Below are positions 17,329-26,694 of a stretch of 64,000 nt of DNA, piece after piece. Source of the stretch: Enterococcus diestrammenae. Its GTDB lineage: Bacteria > Bacillota > Bacilli > Lactobacillales > Enterococcaceae. A program made the translations under genes and the position numbers. The first letter of the stretch is position 1. The number at the start of each line of letters is the position of its first letter. The notes beneath the pieces were generated by a model. It searched no databases. It was given only the letters and a program-made list of their open reading frames with translations, and was not told the DNA's origin. The stretch lies in contig NZ_MAEI01000011.1 of the NCBI RefSeq assembly GCF_009933255.1, positions 48,381-112,380 on the forward strand, read 5' to 3'.

Positions 17329-18522
17329 CTAGGAATCTTTGTTGGCTCCGAAATTTTTATCAAGCAGGGCCACCAATTTTTGTTGAGGTTTCGGGAAAAC
17401 TCGCTGGGAGAAATCTGCTTCTGCCACCCAGTCTGCTTCAGAAACAAGGGAAAGTTCGCAATCTTTGGCTCGTCCATAAAATAATAGAACGTGCCATTTC
17501 AAGTGGCTAAAAACGTGGGTAATTTCACCTAAATGACGTTTTTGCCAAACGACGGTGTCGGGTAAGTGGGCTGCGACTGGTGACCCCTCGTAGTTATCTG
17601 GCTCCTCAGCCACCAGCAACTCCAACTGCTCTTCTCGTGTCGCTTGCAGACTTTTAAAAGTTTTTTTATAGTGCTGATATTCCTCTTGGGTTACTTCAAT
17701 TAAGGGAAAAGTCCACATTTTCGCTAACAATCCCGTTGCCGGTCGTTGCACCAATAAAAACTCATGCTCTTCATTTTCAATAGCCATAGCGAGATAATAC
17801 AGGGGTTTTGGTGGTTGTTTTTTCGTTTTTACAGGATAGTTGGCTACTTGGTCTTGTTGAAAAGACTGACAAAAGTTTTTTAACGGACATTTAGGACATT
17901 GGGGATTTTTTGGTGTACAGATACTTGAACCCAAATCCATCATCGCCTGATTGAAGTCTCCTGGGGCATCATGAGAAATAATCTTGCGCATGGCTGCATC
18001 AAAGACTTTTCGAGAACTTGCTTTTGCGATATCATCAGTGATTTCAAACAAGCGACTGACTACCCGCATGACATTCCCATCGATGGCTGGTTCAGGAAGT
18101 CCAAAAGAAATACTAGCAATCGCCCCTGTGGTGTAGGGCCCGATCCCCTTTAAGCTAGCAATGGCTTCCGGCGTCCCGGGCATTTTCCCAGCGTAGTCGG
18201 TGACAATCTGTTGCGCCGCTGCTTGCAAATTACGAGCTCGAGAATAATAGCCCAAACCTTCCCAAACCTTTAACAATTCCGCTTCCTCCGCCGCAGCCAA
18301 GTCAACGATTGTTGGAAAAAGGGTCATAAAGCGGTAATAATAATCAATTACCGTATCCACTCGCGTCTGCTGTAGCATAATTTCAGAAATCCATACGCGA
18401 TAAGGATCGGTATTGACACGCCACGGTAAATTTCGTTTGTGTCGGTCGTACCAATCCAAGAATTCTTCTTGCAACTGCTGGATAACTACCGGTGAGAGTT
18501 CATTCCATGGCTCGTTCTTCAT
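17329..18522 (-). CDS. mutY: Adenine DNA glycosylase MutY
   Basis: A 397-residue base-excision repair enzyme removing adenine paired with 8-oxoguanine. The N-terminal domain has EIMLQQTRVDTVIDYY (catalytic region), the helix-hairpin-helix LKGIGPYTTGAIASISFG with DGNVMRV, and the [4Fe-4S] loop CTPKNPQCPKCPLKNFC. A C-terminal NUDIX-like domain (about 235-370) reads the 8-oxoguanine strand, with HVFSHLKWHVLLF near its end. The ATG follows AAGGAAG by six bases. It overlaps the end of recX by 23 bases, suggesting a repair operon. Confidence 0.95.
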   Translation of the reverse strand: MKNEPWNELSPVVIQQLQEEFLDWYDRHKRNLPWRVNTDPYRVWISEIMLQQTRVDTVIDYYYRFMTLFPTIVDLAAAEEAELLKVWEGLGYYSRARNLQAAAQQIVTDYAGKMPGTPEAIASLKGIGPYTTGAIASISFGLPEPAIDGNVMRVVSRLFEITDDIAKASSRKVFDAAMRKIISHDAPGDFNQAMMDLGSSICTPKNPQCPKCPLKNFCQSFQQDQVANYPVKTKKQPPKPLYYLAMAIENEEHEFLLVQRPATGLLAKMWTFPLIEVTQEEYQHYKKTFKSLQATREEQLELLVAEEPDNYEGSPVAAHLPDTVVWQKRHLGEITHVFSHLKWHVLLFYGRAKDCELSLVSEADWVAEADFSQRVFPKPQQKLVALLDKNFGANKDS

Positions 18523-19312
18523 CTTCTACTTCCTTTATTTCAAGATATTGTTGAATTGCGTCCAAATCAAACCCCTTTTGATAGAGACTTTGCTTGACTT
18601 TTTGTTTGCGTTCCCGCAACGGTTTCCGTTGGTGACGACGCCAAACTTTATCCCCTTCACGAGTCAGGGCCTCAGTTTCTGCTGCGGTTTCTTTCTCTAA
18701 AGAGAGCTCCCCCATCACCCAATCGATAGTGGTTTGTTCAAAGCCTTTTTGCATCAACGTTTGCCGAATTTTTTGCTGGGTTTCTTTAAAACTTTTCCCG
18801 TGGATTTTCCGTAGAGCCTTTTCAGCAGTCCGTAAAGCCACCGCTCCTTGGTCTTCGTCTTGATACAATGACAAGGCTGTGAGAGTTATTTCTTCGGCGA
18901 TGCCTTTTTTATTCAGTTGTTGCTTGAGATTGCGCGGACCTTTATCTGAAAGCCGCATCTGAGTGCGCACATAGCTTTCCGCAAAGACCAAATCATCCAC
19001 CAAATGGAGTTCTTTTAATTGATTGATAATTTTTTGGCTAGCTTCATAAGGAATTTCTTTATCCTTTAAAAATTGCTTCACTTCTTTTTCTGATCGTAAC
19101 TGATAACTAATATAACGATAGGCCTCTTGTAGTCCCAAATCATAGCGGGTATTCTTTTTGATTTCGACAAATTCATCTTCCTCAAGCGTCATCCCCTTTA
19201 ATAAGCGGTGCCTGACTAACTGATCCTCTGAGACCACCAACTTCTCCTGATTGGAAAACTTGACCTGATACAAGCCACCTTTTGCTTTAGCAATACCGTT
19301 TACTGTAATCAT
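18500..19312 (-). CDS. recX: Recombination regulator RecX
   Basis: A 270-residue RecX, close to the 264 of B. subtilis. It is made of repeated three-helix units; YRYISYQLRSEKEVKQFLKD and LVDDLVFAESYVRTQMRLSDKGPRNLKQQL (cited in two parts as the family signature) are visible. RecX binds RecA filaments and modulates their growth. The start is placed at the ATG at 19312 with GGAG ten bases upstream. The earlier in-frame ATG is too close to that site. It is divergent from rlmCD and overlaps mutY. Confidence 0.9.
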   Translation of the reverse strand: MITVNGIAKAKGGLYQVKFSNQEKLVVSEDQLVRHRLLKGMTLEEDEFVEIKKNTRYDLGLQEAYRYISYQLRSEKEVKQFLKDKEIPYEASQKIINQLKELHLVDDLVFAESYVRTQMRLSDKGPRNLKQQLNKKGIAEEITLTALSLYQDEDQGAVALRTAEKALRKIHGKSFKETQQKIRQTLMQKGFEQTTIDWVMGELSLEKETAAETEALTREGDKVWRRHQRKPLRERKQKVKQSLYQKGFDLDAIQQYLEIKEVEDEERAME

Positions 19313-19474
19313 TTCACTCATTCTCCTCTTCTTCACTGTGGTTTCATTAGGGGGAACGTACATTCCAGTTTACCACAAAAAACCGATTTTCTCCGGAAAG
19401 ATGTGTTAAAATTAGGAAGCAGAACGCAAAAGTCCGGGATAAACTCCGGCTACTTTTCAGAAAAGAGGCTACCT

Positions 19475-20857
19475 ATGTTACAAACTATTGTAAAACCAGG
19501 ACAATCGCTTAAACTGAAAGTCAAACGCCTCGGTATCAATGGCGAGGGAATTGCCTATTACCGTCGATTGGCTATTTTTATCCCTGGTGCCTTACCCAAC
19601 GAAGAAGTCCAAGTAACGATTACAACTACTGAAGCCAAATACGCTCAAACTAAACTCCAGCAAGTGATAAAAGCCAGCCCTCAACGCATCACCCCACCCT
19701 GTCCCTTTTACGAACGCTGTGGCGGCTGCCAATTGCAGCATTTGGCTTATCCCGCGCAGTTAACTTTCAAAAAAGATCTCCTGTGGCAGGCGTTAAGTAA
19801 ATTCAAACCCGCCGGCTGGCAAGAATACCAACTACTGCCCACAATCGGCATGACAGATCCTTGGCACTACCGTAACAAAGCCCAATTTCAACTACGTTAT
19901 GATGACCATCTCAAAAAAATCGTCGCCGGTCTTTATGAAGGTGATAGTCATCGTTTAGTAGCTATTGACGCTTGTCCAGTCCAACTTCCCGATACTCAAG
20001 AAGCAATCAATACGTTAGTGCGTCTATTAAACAAGTACCAACTGCCGATTTTTAACGAAAAGAAAAATAGTGGTATTTTGAAAACCTTGGTGGTGCGTTC
20101 CGGACTCGCGACAGGTGAACTTCAGGTGGTTTTCGTCACGGTCACCAATAAACTTCCACAAAAAAATGCCTTGCTTCGTGAAATCACTGAACGGCTCCCA
20201 CAAGTGGTCTCAATCATGCAAAACGTTCAAAGTCGTAAAACATCTTTGATAATGGGAGAAGAAACCTACTTGCTTTGGGGGAAAGAAGCGATTTCAGAAG
20301 AATTGGCAGAGTTGCGCTTTGATTTATCTGCTCGGGCCTTCTTTCAATTAAACCCTATCCAAACGACTGTTTTATACGGTGAAGCAGCTAAAGCCTTGGA
20401 CTTGCAAGACCAAGAAACCTTAGTTGACGCCTATTGTGGGGTTGGGACTATCGGTTTAAGCATGGCCCAAAAAGCCAAAGAAGTCCGGGGAATGGACGTC
20501 ATCCCCGCGGCGATTACTGATGCTAAAAACAACGCCGCACAAATGGGTTTTAGCAATACTCGCTATGAAGTAGGCACTGCCGAAGAATTACTACCAAAAT
20601 GGCTTCAAGAAGGTTTCCGACCAGATGCCATCGTAGTCGATCCCCCACGGACAGGACTAGATGTCAAACTTCGCCAAGCGCTTAAACGCTATCCCGCAAA
20701 AAAACTTGTTTACATCTCTTGCAACGTCTCCACCCTGGCCCGGGATTTGGTGGAACTAGCTACTGTCTATGATGTTCACTATTTACAATCCGTAGATATG
20801 TTTCCTCAGACGGCTCGCTGCGAAGTCGTGGTGAAGCTGACCTTAAAGAATGCTTAA
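19475..20857 (+). CDS. rlmCD: 23S rRNA (uracil-5-)-methyltransferase RlmCD/RlmD type
   Basis: A 460-residue SAM-dependent methyltransferase, the length of B. subtilis RlmCD. The N-terminal TRAM domain (about 1-65) is followed by [4Fe-4S] ligands in CPFYERCGGCQLQH and a later DACPVQLP. The SAM-binding VDAYCGVGTIGLSMAQKA and D-P-P-R-T-G-L motifs follow, with the catalytic cysteine in YISCNVSTLARDL. Firmicutes often use one enzyme for both U747 and U1939 (E. coli numbering). The ATG at 19475 is chosen with AAGAGG upstream; the earlier GTG has no site. Confidence 0.92.
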   Translation: MLQTIVKPGQSLKLKVKRLGINGEGIAYYRRLAIFIPGALPNEEVQVTITTTEAKYAQTKLQQVIKASPQRITPPCPFYERCGGCQLQHLAYPAQLTFKKDLLWQALSKFKPAGWQEYQLLPTIGMTDPWHYRNKAQFQLRYDDHLKKIVAGLYEGDSHRLVAIDACPVQLPDTQEAINTLVRLLNKYQLPIFNEKKNSGILKTLVVRSGLATGELQVVFVTVTNKLPQKNALLREITERLPQVVSIMQNVQSRKTSLIMGEETYLLWGKEAISEELAELRFDLSARAFFQLNPIQTTVLYGEAAKALDLQDQETLVDAYCGVGTIGLSMAQKAKEVRGMDVIPAAITDAKNNAAQMGFSNTRYEVGTAEELLPKWLQEGFRPDAIVVDPPRTGLDVKLRQALKRYPAKKLVYISCNVSTLARDLVELATVYDVHYLQSVDMFPQTARCEVVVKLTLKNA

Positions 20858-20937
20858 AGCAACGATTGGACATGACCTGATCCACCTTTACTTACAGCCC
20901 GATTTTATACTCCAACTTTGACCCACCAATCTATTTG

Positions 20938-20972
20938 AAAAGGCGAACCAAATTTACATGGTTCGCCTTTTT
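20938..20972 (+). terminator. Terminator between rlmCD and fur, probably bidirectional
   Basis: Arms AAAAGGCGAACCA and TGGTTCGCCTTTTT around an eight-base loop between convergent genes. T-runs exist on both strands, five on the plus side. Confidence 0.87.
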
Positions 20973-21029
20973 AGACAACATATTGCCAAGATTTCAAGAA
21001 TATTTGACTTTAAAGTAGGTTTTGCTTGC

Positions 21030-21482
21030 TTATTCGTGCTTTGCCTGGCAATTGCTACAAATACCATGAAAGGTCAGACGATGATCTTTGACGATAAAGT
21101 GATAGCGACTTTCTACGACCGCTTCGACTTCACCTAATAAATCATCCTCTATCTCCTCAATATTGCCACATTCCAAGCAGAGCAGGTGATGATGGAAATG
21201 TTTGGCACCTTCTTTGCGGAGGTCATAACGGGCAACCCCGTCATTAAAACTCACCTTGTCTACCACACGAAGGTCCGTCAAAATTTCCAACGTACGGTAA
21301 ACCGTAGCCAACCCGATTTCTGGACTTTTCCGTTTGACAAAAAAGAAGACTTCTTCGGCGGATAGATGGTCCTTTTCATTTTCTAGTAAAACCAATAAAG
21401 TGGCTTCTCGTTGCGGAGTCAATTTAAACCCCGCTTCATGGAGCTGCTTCTTCACTTTTAATAATGTACCATTTGCGTTCAT
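21030..21482 (-). CDS. fur: Fur family metalloregulator (probably Fur)
   Basis: A 150-residue DNA-binding repressor. The winged-helix region has FKLTPQREATLLVLLEN and GLATVYRTLEILTDLRVV. The metal site is FHHHLLCLECGNIEEIED, and the C-terminal zinc site is completed by the final ICSNCQ. The paired CxxC motifs indicate structural zinc. Sequence features (DGVARYDLR, HFHHHLLC) fit Fur better than PerR, since the PerR-typical oxidation-sensing asparagine/aspartate pattern is not evident. Zur cannot be excluded. The SD AGGAGAG precedes the ATG. A separate promoter with a Fur-like half site lies upstream. Confidence 0.85.
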   Translation of the reverse strand: MNANGTLLKVKKQLHEAGFKLTPQREATLLVLLENEKDHLSAEEVFFFVKRKSPEIGLATVYRTLEILTDLRVVDKVSFNDGVARYDLRKEGAKHFHHHLLCLECGNIEEIEDDLLGEVEAVVESRYHFIVKDHRLTFHGICSNCQAKHE

Positions 21483-21556
21483 GTTTTGGCTCTCCTCATG
21501 ACTACTTTATAATAAATACAATTAAGAATAACGAACATACTTGTTAGATTAAACTT

Positions 21557-21585
21557 ATTATAAAGTCTTTTTGTCAATAAGACAA
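21557..21585 (-). promoter_or_regulatory. SigA promoter of fur
   Basis: TTGTCT and TATAAT with exactly 17 bases between them on the minus strand, about 75 bases upstream of the fur start. The bases just upstream of the -35 read AATGAGAATGAC, partly matching a Fur box half site. Confidence 0.65.
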
Positions 21586-21592
21586 GTCATTC

Positions 21593-22450
21593 TCATTTAG
21601 ATATGAGATAAGTATAGCCATCTGCTTGCTTGATGCGTTTTTCTTTCAGTAAATGTCCGATAGCTCGTTTGAACTGACCTTTACTAATACCAAACATTTT
21701 TTTGATAGCTTCTGGATCTGACTTATCTGTGTAGGGCATTTTTTGCTCAGCGGAACGTTCCAAATAAACAAGCAGCATTTCTGCATCGTCATTGATTACT
21801 TCATGGGCCCGAGGTTTCAAGGAAGCATTTAATACCCCATCTGGTCGAATACCGATCACACGGCCTTTCACCTGTTCTCCTAAACGAGGCTCCATATATC
21901 GCTCAGAAGGATGTACAAAAGCAATGTAAAAATCATCTGTCAGCAGATACGTTCCAGCTAATTTCAAGCGGAAAACCGTCCCGGTAATATCTTTATTTTT
22001 TTGTTCGTCAACACCATGACGACTGAGAGAACGAAAAATTTTCTCATCTGCCAGCGTTCCCCAGATGCGATCTTTTTGATCCACTCGTAATGAAACCATC
22101 AATCGATCGCCTTTTTTAGGCCATAGTTCCCGCATCGTCGGCAGTTCATCCAACGAAACAGCGATGTCTTTGTCAGGCAAACCAATATCCACAAAAGCCC
22201 CCAAATCCCGGCGTGTTTCTTTCACCTCGGCAAAGGCATAGTGACCAATACGGCTTTTGGGAATCACCGTGGTGAAGGCTAATTCCTGCTTTTGGTTTAC
22301 ATAACCAAAACCTTCGACCGCCTCTCCTAGCTGATGTTCCCCTTCAGTTTTTGCTAAGCGAAAAGTAAAGCCATTTTTTTGGACGAAATAATGGCTATCA
22401 TTTTCATCAGTGATTAACCCACTAAATACATTGGCTAATAATTCATTCAT
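21593..22450 (-). CDS. cvfB: CvfB family S1 RNA-binding protein
   Basis: A 285-residue protein of the CvfB (conserved virulence factor B/YitL) family. Three S1-like OB domains are followed by a C-terminal winged helix (IKKMFGISKGQFKRAIGHLL). A second-domain segment (ETRRDLGAFVDIGLPDKDIAV) is typical of S1 folds. In staphylococci CvfB binds RNA and influences virulence gene expression; in enterococci its role is inferred. It starts at an ATG behind GGAGG. It lies between fur and azlD in the same direction. Confidence 0.88.
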   Translation of the reverse strand: MNELLANVFSGLITDENDSHYFVQKNGFTFRLAKTEGEHQLGEAVEGFGYVNQKQELAFTTVIPKSRIGHYAFAEVKETRRDLGAFVDIGLPDKDIAVSLDELPTMRELWPKKGDRLMVSLRVDQKDRIWGTLADEKIFRSLSRHGVDEQKNKDITGTVFRLKLAGTYLLTDDFYIAFVHPSERYMEPRLGEQVKGRVIGIRPDGVLNASLKPRAHEVINDDAEMLLVYLERSAEQKMPYTDKSDPEAIKKMFGISKGQFKRAIGHLLKEKRIKQADGYTYLISK

Positions 22451-22483
22451 AGTCGTTCCTCCATGGGGATTCTCCCCGTCTGA

Positions 22484-22816
22484 TTACAAGACTCCCAGCA
22501 GGAATCGCAACAAGGCAATTCCAATAATGCCTACGATGACGATTTTCATGAGGTCTTTCGTATAATAGCCTACCACTAAAGCAGGCAAACATGCTACTAA
22601 TTCGGGTAATTTGATGGTGGGCCACTGTCCTTGCCGAAAATTCAGCAAACTTTGGATCAACAGCGCCGTCAAAATACACAATGGTAAATAACTTAAAAAT
22701 ACGTTCACTTTTTCCGGGAAAACCAATTTATCAGCTACTGTAAAAGGTAAAATTCGGGGAAGCCACGTTACCAAGGCACAGCCAATAACTAAAAAAAGAA
22801 AACTACTGGAAGTCAT
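22484..22816 (-). CDS. azlD: AzlD-type branched-chain amino acid exporter small subunit
   Basis: A 110-residue membrane protein with four hydrophobic segments and the AzlD signature WLPRILPF near the N-terminus. It pairs with AzlC to export branched-chain amino acids or analogues. The start is the ATG at 22816, which overlaps the azlC stop in an ATGA arrangement; a longer frame upstream lies inside azlC. The Shine-Dalgarno AAGGCGG is modest, as expected for coupled translation. Confidence 0.88.
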   Translation of the reverse strand: MTSSSFLFLVIGCALVTWLPRILPFTVADKLVFPEKVNVFLSYLPLCILTALLIQSLLNFRQGQWPTIKLPELVACLPALVVGYYTKDLMKIVIVGIIGIALLRFLLGVL

Positions 22817-23535
22817 ACAGTCACCGCCTTTTCTGCGGTTAGCGTTCCCACAAGACAACCGATCAAGGTCGCGCCAATAACGGCTAACTCTCCCGTCGCT
22901 AGGCGCATCAAAACCAGTAATGATACAATCACCGCTCCCAAGACTTTCAGGCTTTGCCGGGTGCGTTTTTTAAGAGGTAATTCAACTTGAAACAACCACA
23001 ACCCTAAAAACATCGCCGTCAAGGCAAAATCTAAGCCAAATCTTTCAGGGTTAGGAATAAACTGACCTAAAAGTCCCCCTAATAAATTTGCCACAATCCA
23101 AGTCAGATAAGCTGCGACATTCAAGCCGTGGGTCCAAGCAGAAGTGACAGTCCGCCCTTCTTGCAACGCTGTCGTCAAAACACCATAAGATTCATCTGTG
23201 AGTAAAGTACCAAGACCGATATTACTCAGCAACGAGTTGCCACGAAAATAAGGGGTTACCGATAAACTCATCAAAAAATGGCGCAAGTTTACCAAGAAAA
23301 CCGTAAAAATAATCGAGGAAGTTGGTGCACCGATGGCAAGCAAACCACAAATAATAAACTGCCCACTACCAGCATAAACCAACATTGAAACCAGTAAACT
23401 TTCCAGAAGTGACATCCCCACGCCTTTTTCCACTACGCCAGCAGCAAAACCAATCCCTAAATACCCCAGCATTGTGGGCACACACGCTTGGATTCCTTCA
23501 CGAAAATTTTGGTAACGCCTATTTCCTATTTCCAA
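22813..23535 (-). CDS. azlC: AzlC-type branched-chain amino acid exporter large subunit
   Basis: A 240-residue inner-membrane permease with about six membrane helices. The segments CVPTMLGYLGIGFAAGVV, YAGSGQFIICGLLA and NLRHFLMSLSVTPYF are conserved in the AzlC/YgaZ family. It forms a complex with AzlD. The start is set at a TTG at 23535, seven bases after an AAAGGGGGG ribosome binding site; ATG codons further upstream in the frame lack one. It is followed by azlD with a four-base overlap and preceded by mapZ, whose stop is 98 bases away. Confidence 0.87.
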   Translation of the reverse strand: MEIGNRRYQNFREGIQACVPTMLGYLGIGFAAGVVEKGVGMSLLESLLVSMLVYAGSGQFIICGLLAIGAPTSSIIFTVFLVNLRHFLMSLSVTPYFRGNSLLSNIGLGTLLTDESYGVLTTALQEGRTVTSAWTHGLNVAAYLTWIVANLLGGLLGQFIPNPERFGLDFALTAMFLGLWLFQVELPLKKRTRQSLKVLGAVIVSLLVLMRLATGELAVIGATLIGCLVGTLTAEKAVTV

Positions 23536-23633
23536 AACAATGCCCCCCTTTTTATCGATTGAAAACATCATATCGAAAAAAAGAGGGACGAACAAGAATT
23601 TTTCAGAATTTTTCTAAAAATCATTTTTGGCTT

Positions 23634-26477
23634 TTAGCGGACGGTGTGATCATTCCCGTTTCCACGAAAATAGCCTGTTTTACAATTAATTGTCACCAAG
23701 TAGAGTGGGAGATCGTTATCAGTCATTCCTTTAGTTAGTGAGGCTTGATTATTGGTCGCATATAGATTGTAGTAGCCTTCCCCATTTTCGATACGCACGG
23801 GTTCTAAAGTGTAGCCACCTTCAACGATATACCCTCGTTCAATACAAGTAGCTAAGACATCGGCTTTTACACCAGGTGCCCAGGTCCACGCTGGATTTTC
23901 ACTATCGGCAATATCCGCGGCCACGCTATCTAAAATCGGCCGGTTATCGCTGTTGGGTTGCATATTTGCCGAAGCATCTGCTGGCAATGAACTTCCTTGA
24001 TTATCGGTACCCTCAGCTGAGTTATTTTCTTGAGTAGCATTGGCTGCTTTTTCAGTTTCGGCTTCGGCTTTGGCTGCAGCCTCCGCAGCGGCTTTCTCAG
24101 CAGCAGCTTTTTTGGCAGCCTCAGCAGCTTCGGCTTGCGCCTTTTTAGCAGCTGCTTGGTTTTCAGTAATTTTCTTCTGGACCAAACCCAGTTGTGTCAG
24201 AAGTGCCTGTTTGTCCCCACTATCAACTAAAGCCGACACAAGTTTTTGGGCTTCTTTGAAATCGGCTTCCGCGGGTTTGGCGATTGCTTGCCCATCTTTT
24301 AATAATGGGGCAACCGCGTCTTTAGCAGTCGCTAAGGCCTCGAACTGTTGGTTGTAGTTGGCAACAGCCTTTGTCATCAATTGGTTAAAAGCTGTCTTAT
24401 CCTTTGGTACCGTAACCGCCAATTTTGGTCCTGATTTAATAGCAACATTTTCTTTGAGTTGATCACCATCAATCACTGACTCAGAAAACAACTCATTGAC
24501 TTCGGATTGCAATTGGAATTTGTCATTGAGGGTGGTTAAAGCTTTTTCCAAAGTTGCCTTTTCCCCTTTGAACTGTTCCAATTGATTGGTCACAGCACTG
24601 AGATCAGCAGCAGTAATCCCCTTTTTCAAAAATTCTTGGTCAGCATCTTGATACAAGGCTGCCAAGGATTGTTTGATGGCGTCGCTCTCAGCTTTTTCTT
24701 TCCGTGCAGCTTCTACCTTAGCCTGCGCAGCCTGTTGTTGATTGTGATAAGCAGCATAGCCTCCTCCACCAATCAAAGCAATCGTCGCAGCAGCTACGAA
24801 GATTGGCCATTTTTTACGTGGCTTTCGTGGTTCGTTTGAATCCTGATTGGCTACATCTTCCACAGCAGTATCCGTTTCGACTGATGGTTCAGCAGCCATT
24901 TCCTCAGTCTCATCGTCAGCGTAAGTCACCGGATCTAAGACGTATTCCTGCGTTTTATGGGATTCTTCGGGGACTGAATCAGCTAATATAGGATCTGGAA
25001 CTGGATCAGTATCAAGCGATTCTGTGCCTGCTGGCGTGAGGTCAGTGGCAGTTTGGCTTTCATCGGTTGTCAGGGAATCCAGCTCAGCCTCAGTTAGGCC
25101 TTTTTGTCCTTCTAAATCCAAACTAGATTCCTCAACGCCCAATTCCTGTGGCTCTGAAATCGGTGGTGTAGTTGCTGGTTCTTCCCCATTTGAATCCGTC
25201 GCCAAATCAAGCGTCTCAGTGAAATCTAGTAACGGATCCAGATCTGCTCCTGCTTCCAAACTCAGATTGTCCACTACTGACGTAGCAACGTCGTCAGCAG
25301 CGTTTATTCCAGAGACCGCGGCCGCCGTCGTCACAGTTGTAGCGAGGGAGTCTTCTTGTTTCCCATCAGAAAACTTCTCAGGGTCATCTGTCATTGCTGC
25401 TTCAGAGACATCTCGATCATCCAACGTATCTGATTCGTCAATTTCAACTTCACCCATCTCTGCAGTCGTAGGTACGTCTTCTTCATCAAGCGCTTGTTCT
25501 AATTCTTCAAGTGGTTGGTTATCACTACCTTGTTCTTCTGATAACTGTGCTTGACTGTCTATCTCCTGTTGATCGCGATTGGTAGCTAGTTTTTCACCGG
25601 TATCCGACTCGTCAACAACCGTATTAGGAACTATAGTGGGAAATTCTGTTGGAGCAGAATCTTTTTCAGAAGGCGCCAGACCTGACGCTTCTGGTACGTC
25701 ATCACCAGTTAACGCAGCTGCCGGGTCAATGGCAGTCGTTTCAGCGGAATCACCATCTACTTCTGTGGTCTCCTCACTAGCATCTTCAGACGGCGCATCT
25801 GCCAATTCAGGGGCAGCTTCTTCCAAGGTTAACTTCTCCTCAAGGGCGTTTTCTGCTTTTGCTGAGGCTTGCTCATTGATATCTTCATCATCCAAAGCTG
25901 ACACAACTTCTTCAGATACCTCTTCAACGCTTTCATTTTCAACATCGCTGGACTCGTCATTATCAGCGACTGCTGTATCAGCAGTCGACTTTTGCTCCTG
26001 GTTTGCTTCAGCTGAGTCAGTCGGATCTGCTACGGTCTCCGCGGTATTTTCTTGACTGGCTGCTACTAGCTCCTCTAAAGTCGGACCATCACCGACATCC
26101 CCTTCCCGATGCTGGCGAATATAGGCAGCCAAGATTGGGTTTTCAGCAAAGACGTCATCAGCAGCGACTGCTGTTTTTGGTGGGTCCTGTTCTTTAATGG
26201 TTGGCGCATCCTCTGTGCTCGTTTCTTCCGTGTTCGTTTCTTTTGGCGGTACTTTTTCGTCACTTTTCTCGTCACTTTGAGTCATTTGTGACATCAAGGC
26301 ACCCAAAGAGACGTCTGCAAAATCCGACCAAGCGACTGAATCATTGGTTTTGCGATTCTTTTCGCCAATATCTTGGAGTTTTTGTGCGATATTTTCTTGT
26401 ATTTCATGGCCGCACCGTGGACAAACCAATTTGCCGTCCAAGGGTTCAAAGCCGCAATGTGGACATTTATTGATCAA
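23634..26477 (-). CDS. mapZ: MapZ-like division-site protein with zinc ribbon and very long acidic cytoplasmic domain
   Basis: A 947-residue bitopic protein. The N-terminus is a zinc ribbon with two CxxC pairs (CPHCG and CPRCG, residues 4-22). Residues about 60-550 are extremely acidic and Ser/Thr-rich low complexity, typical of a phosphorylatable disordered region. One membrane helix (about 557-577, WPIFVAAATIALIGGGGY) follows. The exterior part has a helical domain (about 600-775), an Ala/Lys/Glu-rich coiled-coil linker and a C-terminal domain ending in GEGYYNLYATNN and TGYFRGNG, features of the MapZ extracellular domains. Streptococcal MapZ marks the cell equator and binds FtsZ and peptidoglycan. 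Start TTG at 26477 with AAGGAG nine bases upstream. The assignment rests on the C-terminal half. Confidence 0.75.
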   Translation of the reverse strand: MINKCPHCGFEPLDGKLVCPRCGHEIQENIAQKLQDIGEKNRKTNDSVAWSDFADVSLGALMSQMTQSDEKSDEKVPPKETNTEETSTEDAPTIKEQDPPKTAVAADDVFAENPILAAYIRQHREGDVGDGPTLEELVAASQENTAETVADPTDSAEANQEQKSTADTAVADNDESSDVENESVEEVSEEVVSALDDEDINEQASAKAENALEEKLTLEEAAPELADAPSEDASEETTEVDGDSAETTAIDPAAALTGDDVPEASGLAPSEKDSAPTEFPTIVPNTVVDESDTGEKLATNRDQQEIDSQAQLSEEQGSDNQPLEELEQALDEEDVPTTAEMGEVEIDESDTLDDRDVSEAAMTDDPEKFSDGKQEDSLATTVTTAAAVSGINAADDVATSVVDNLSLEAGADLDPLLDFTETLDLATDSNGEEPATTPPISEPQELGVEESSLDLEGQKGLTEAELDSLTTDESQTATDLTPAGTESLDTDPVPDPILADSVPEESHKTQEYVLDPVTYADDETEEMAAEPSVETDTAVEDVANQDSNEPRKPRKKWPIFVAAATIALIGGGGYAAYHNQQQAAQAKVEAARKEKAESDAIKQSLAALYQDADQEFLKKGITAADLSAVTNQLEQFKGEKATLEKALTTLNDKFQLQSEVNELFSESVIDGDQLKENVAIKSGPKLAVTVPKDKTAFNQLMTKAVANYNQQFEALATAKDAVAPLLKDGQAIAKPAEADFKEAQKLVSALVDSGDKQALLTQLGLVQKKITENQAAAKKAQAEAAEAAKKAAAEKAAAEAAAKAEAETEKAANATQENNSAEGTDNQGSSLPADASANMQPNSDNRPILDSVAADIADSENPAWTWAPGVKADVLATCIERGYIVEGGYTLEPVRIENGEGYYNLYATNNQASLTKGMTDNDLPLYLVTINCKTGYFRGNGNDHTVR

Positions 26478-26648
26478 AATAACTTGCTCCTTACTTTTCC
26501 ATAATTTCCAAGCAAGATTACAATTGCCTAACAGTAAATCTATCACATAATCCTAGCTACGCCAATATTGGGAAGGTTACGATTTCTTTAAAATTAACAC
26601 AGCGTAGCAAAAATCCCGCAATATTTCCCCAGCTATTGTCAAACATTG

Positions 26649-26680
26649 AAAAAACCACCACTCTCCGTAGAAAGTGGCGG
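26649..26680 (-). terminator. Intrinsic terminator of rpoD
   Basis: Minus-strand arms CCGCCACT and AGTGGTGG with a ten-base loop, followed by six T. Confidence 0.85.
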
Positions 26681-26694
26681 TAGTCTGTAAAAGT

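Noticed and set aside
24040..26055. Long plus-strand frames opposite mapZ (Ser/Ala-rich)
   Set aside because: Mirror frames of an acidic, Ser/Thr/Ala-rich gene; no start signals.
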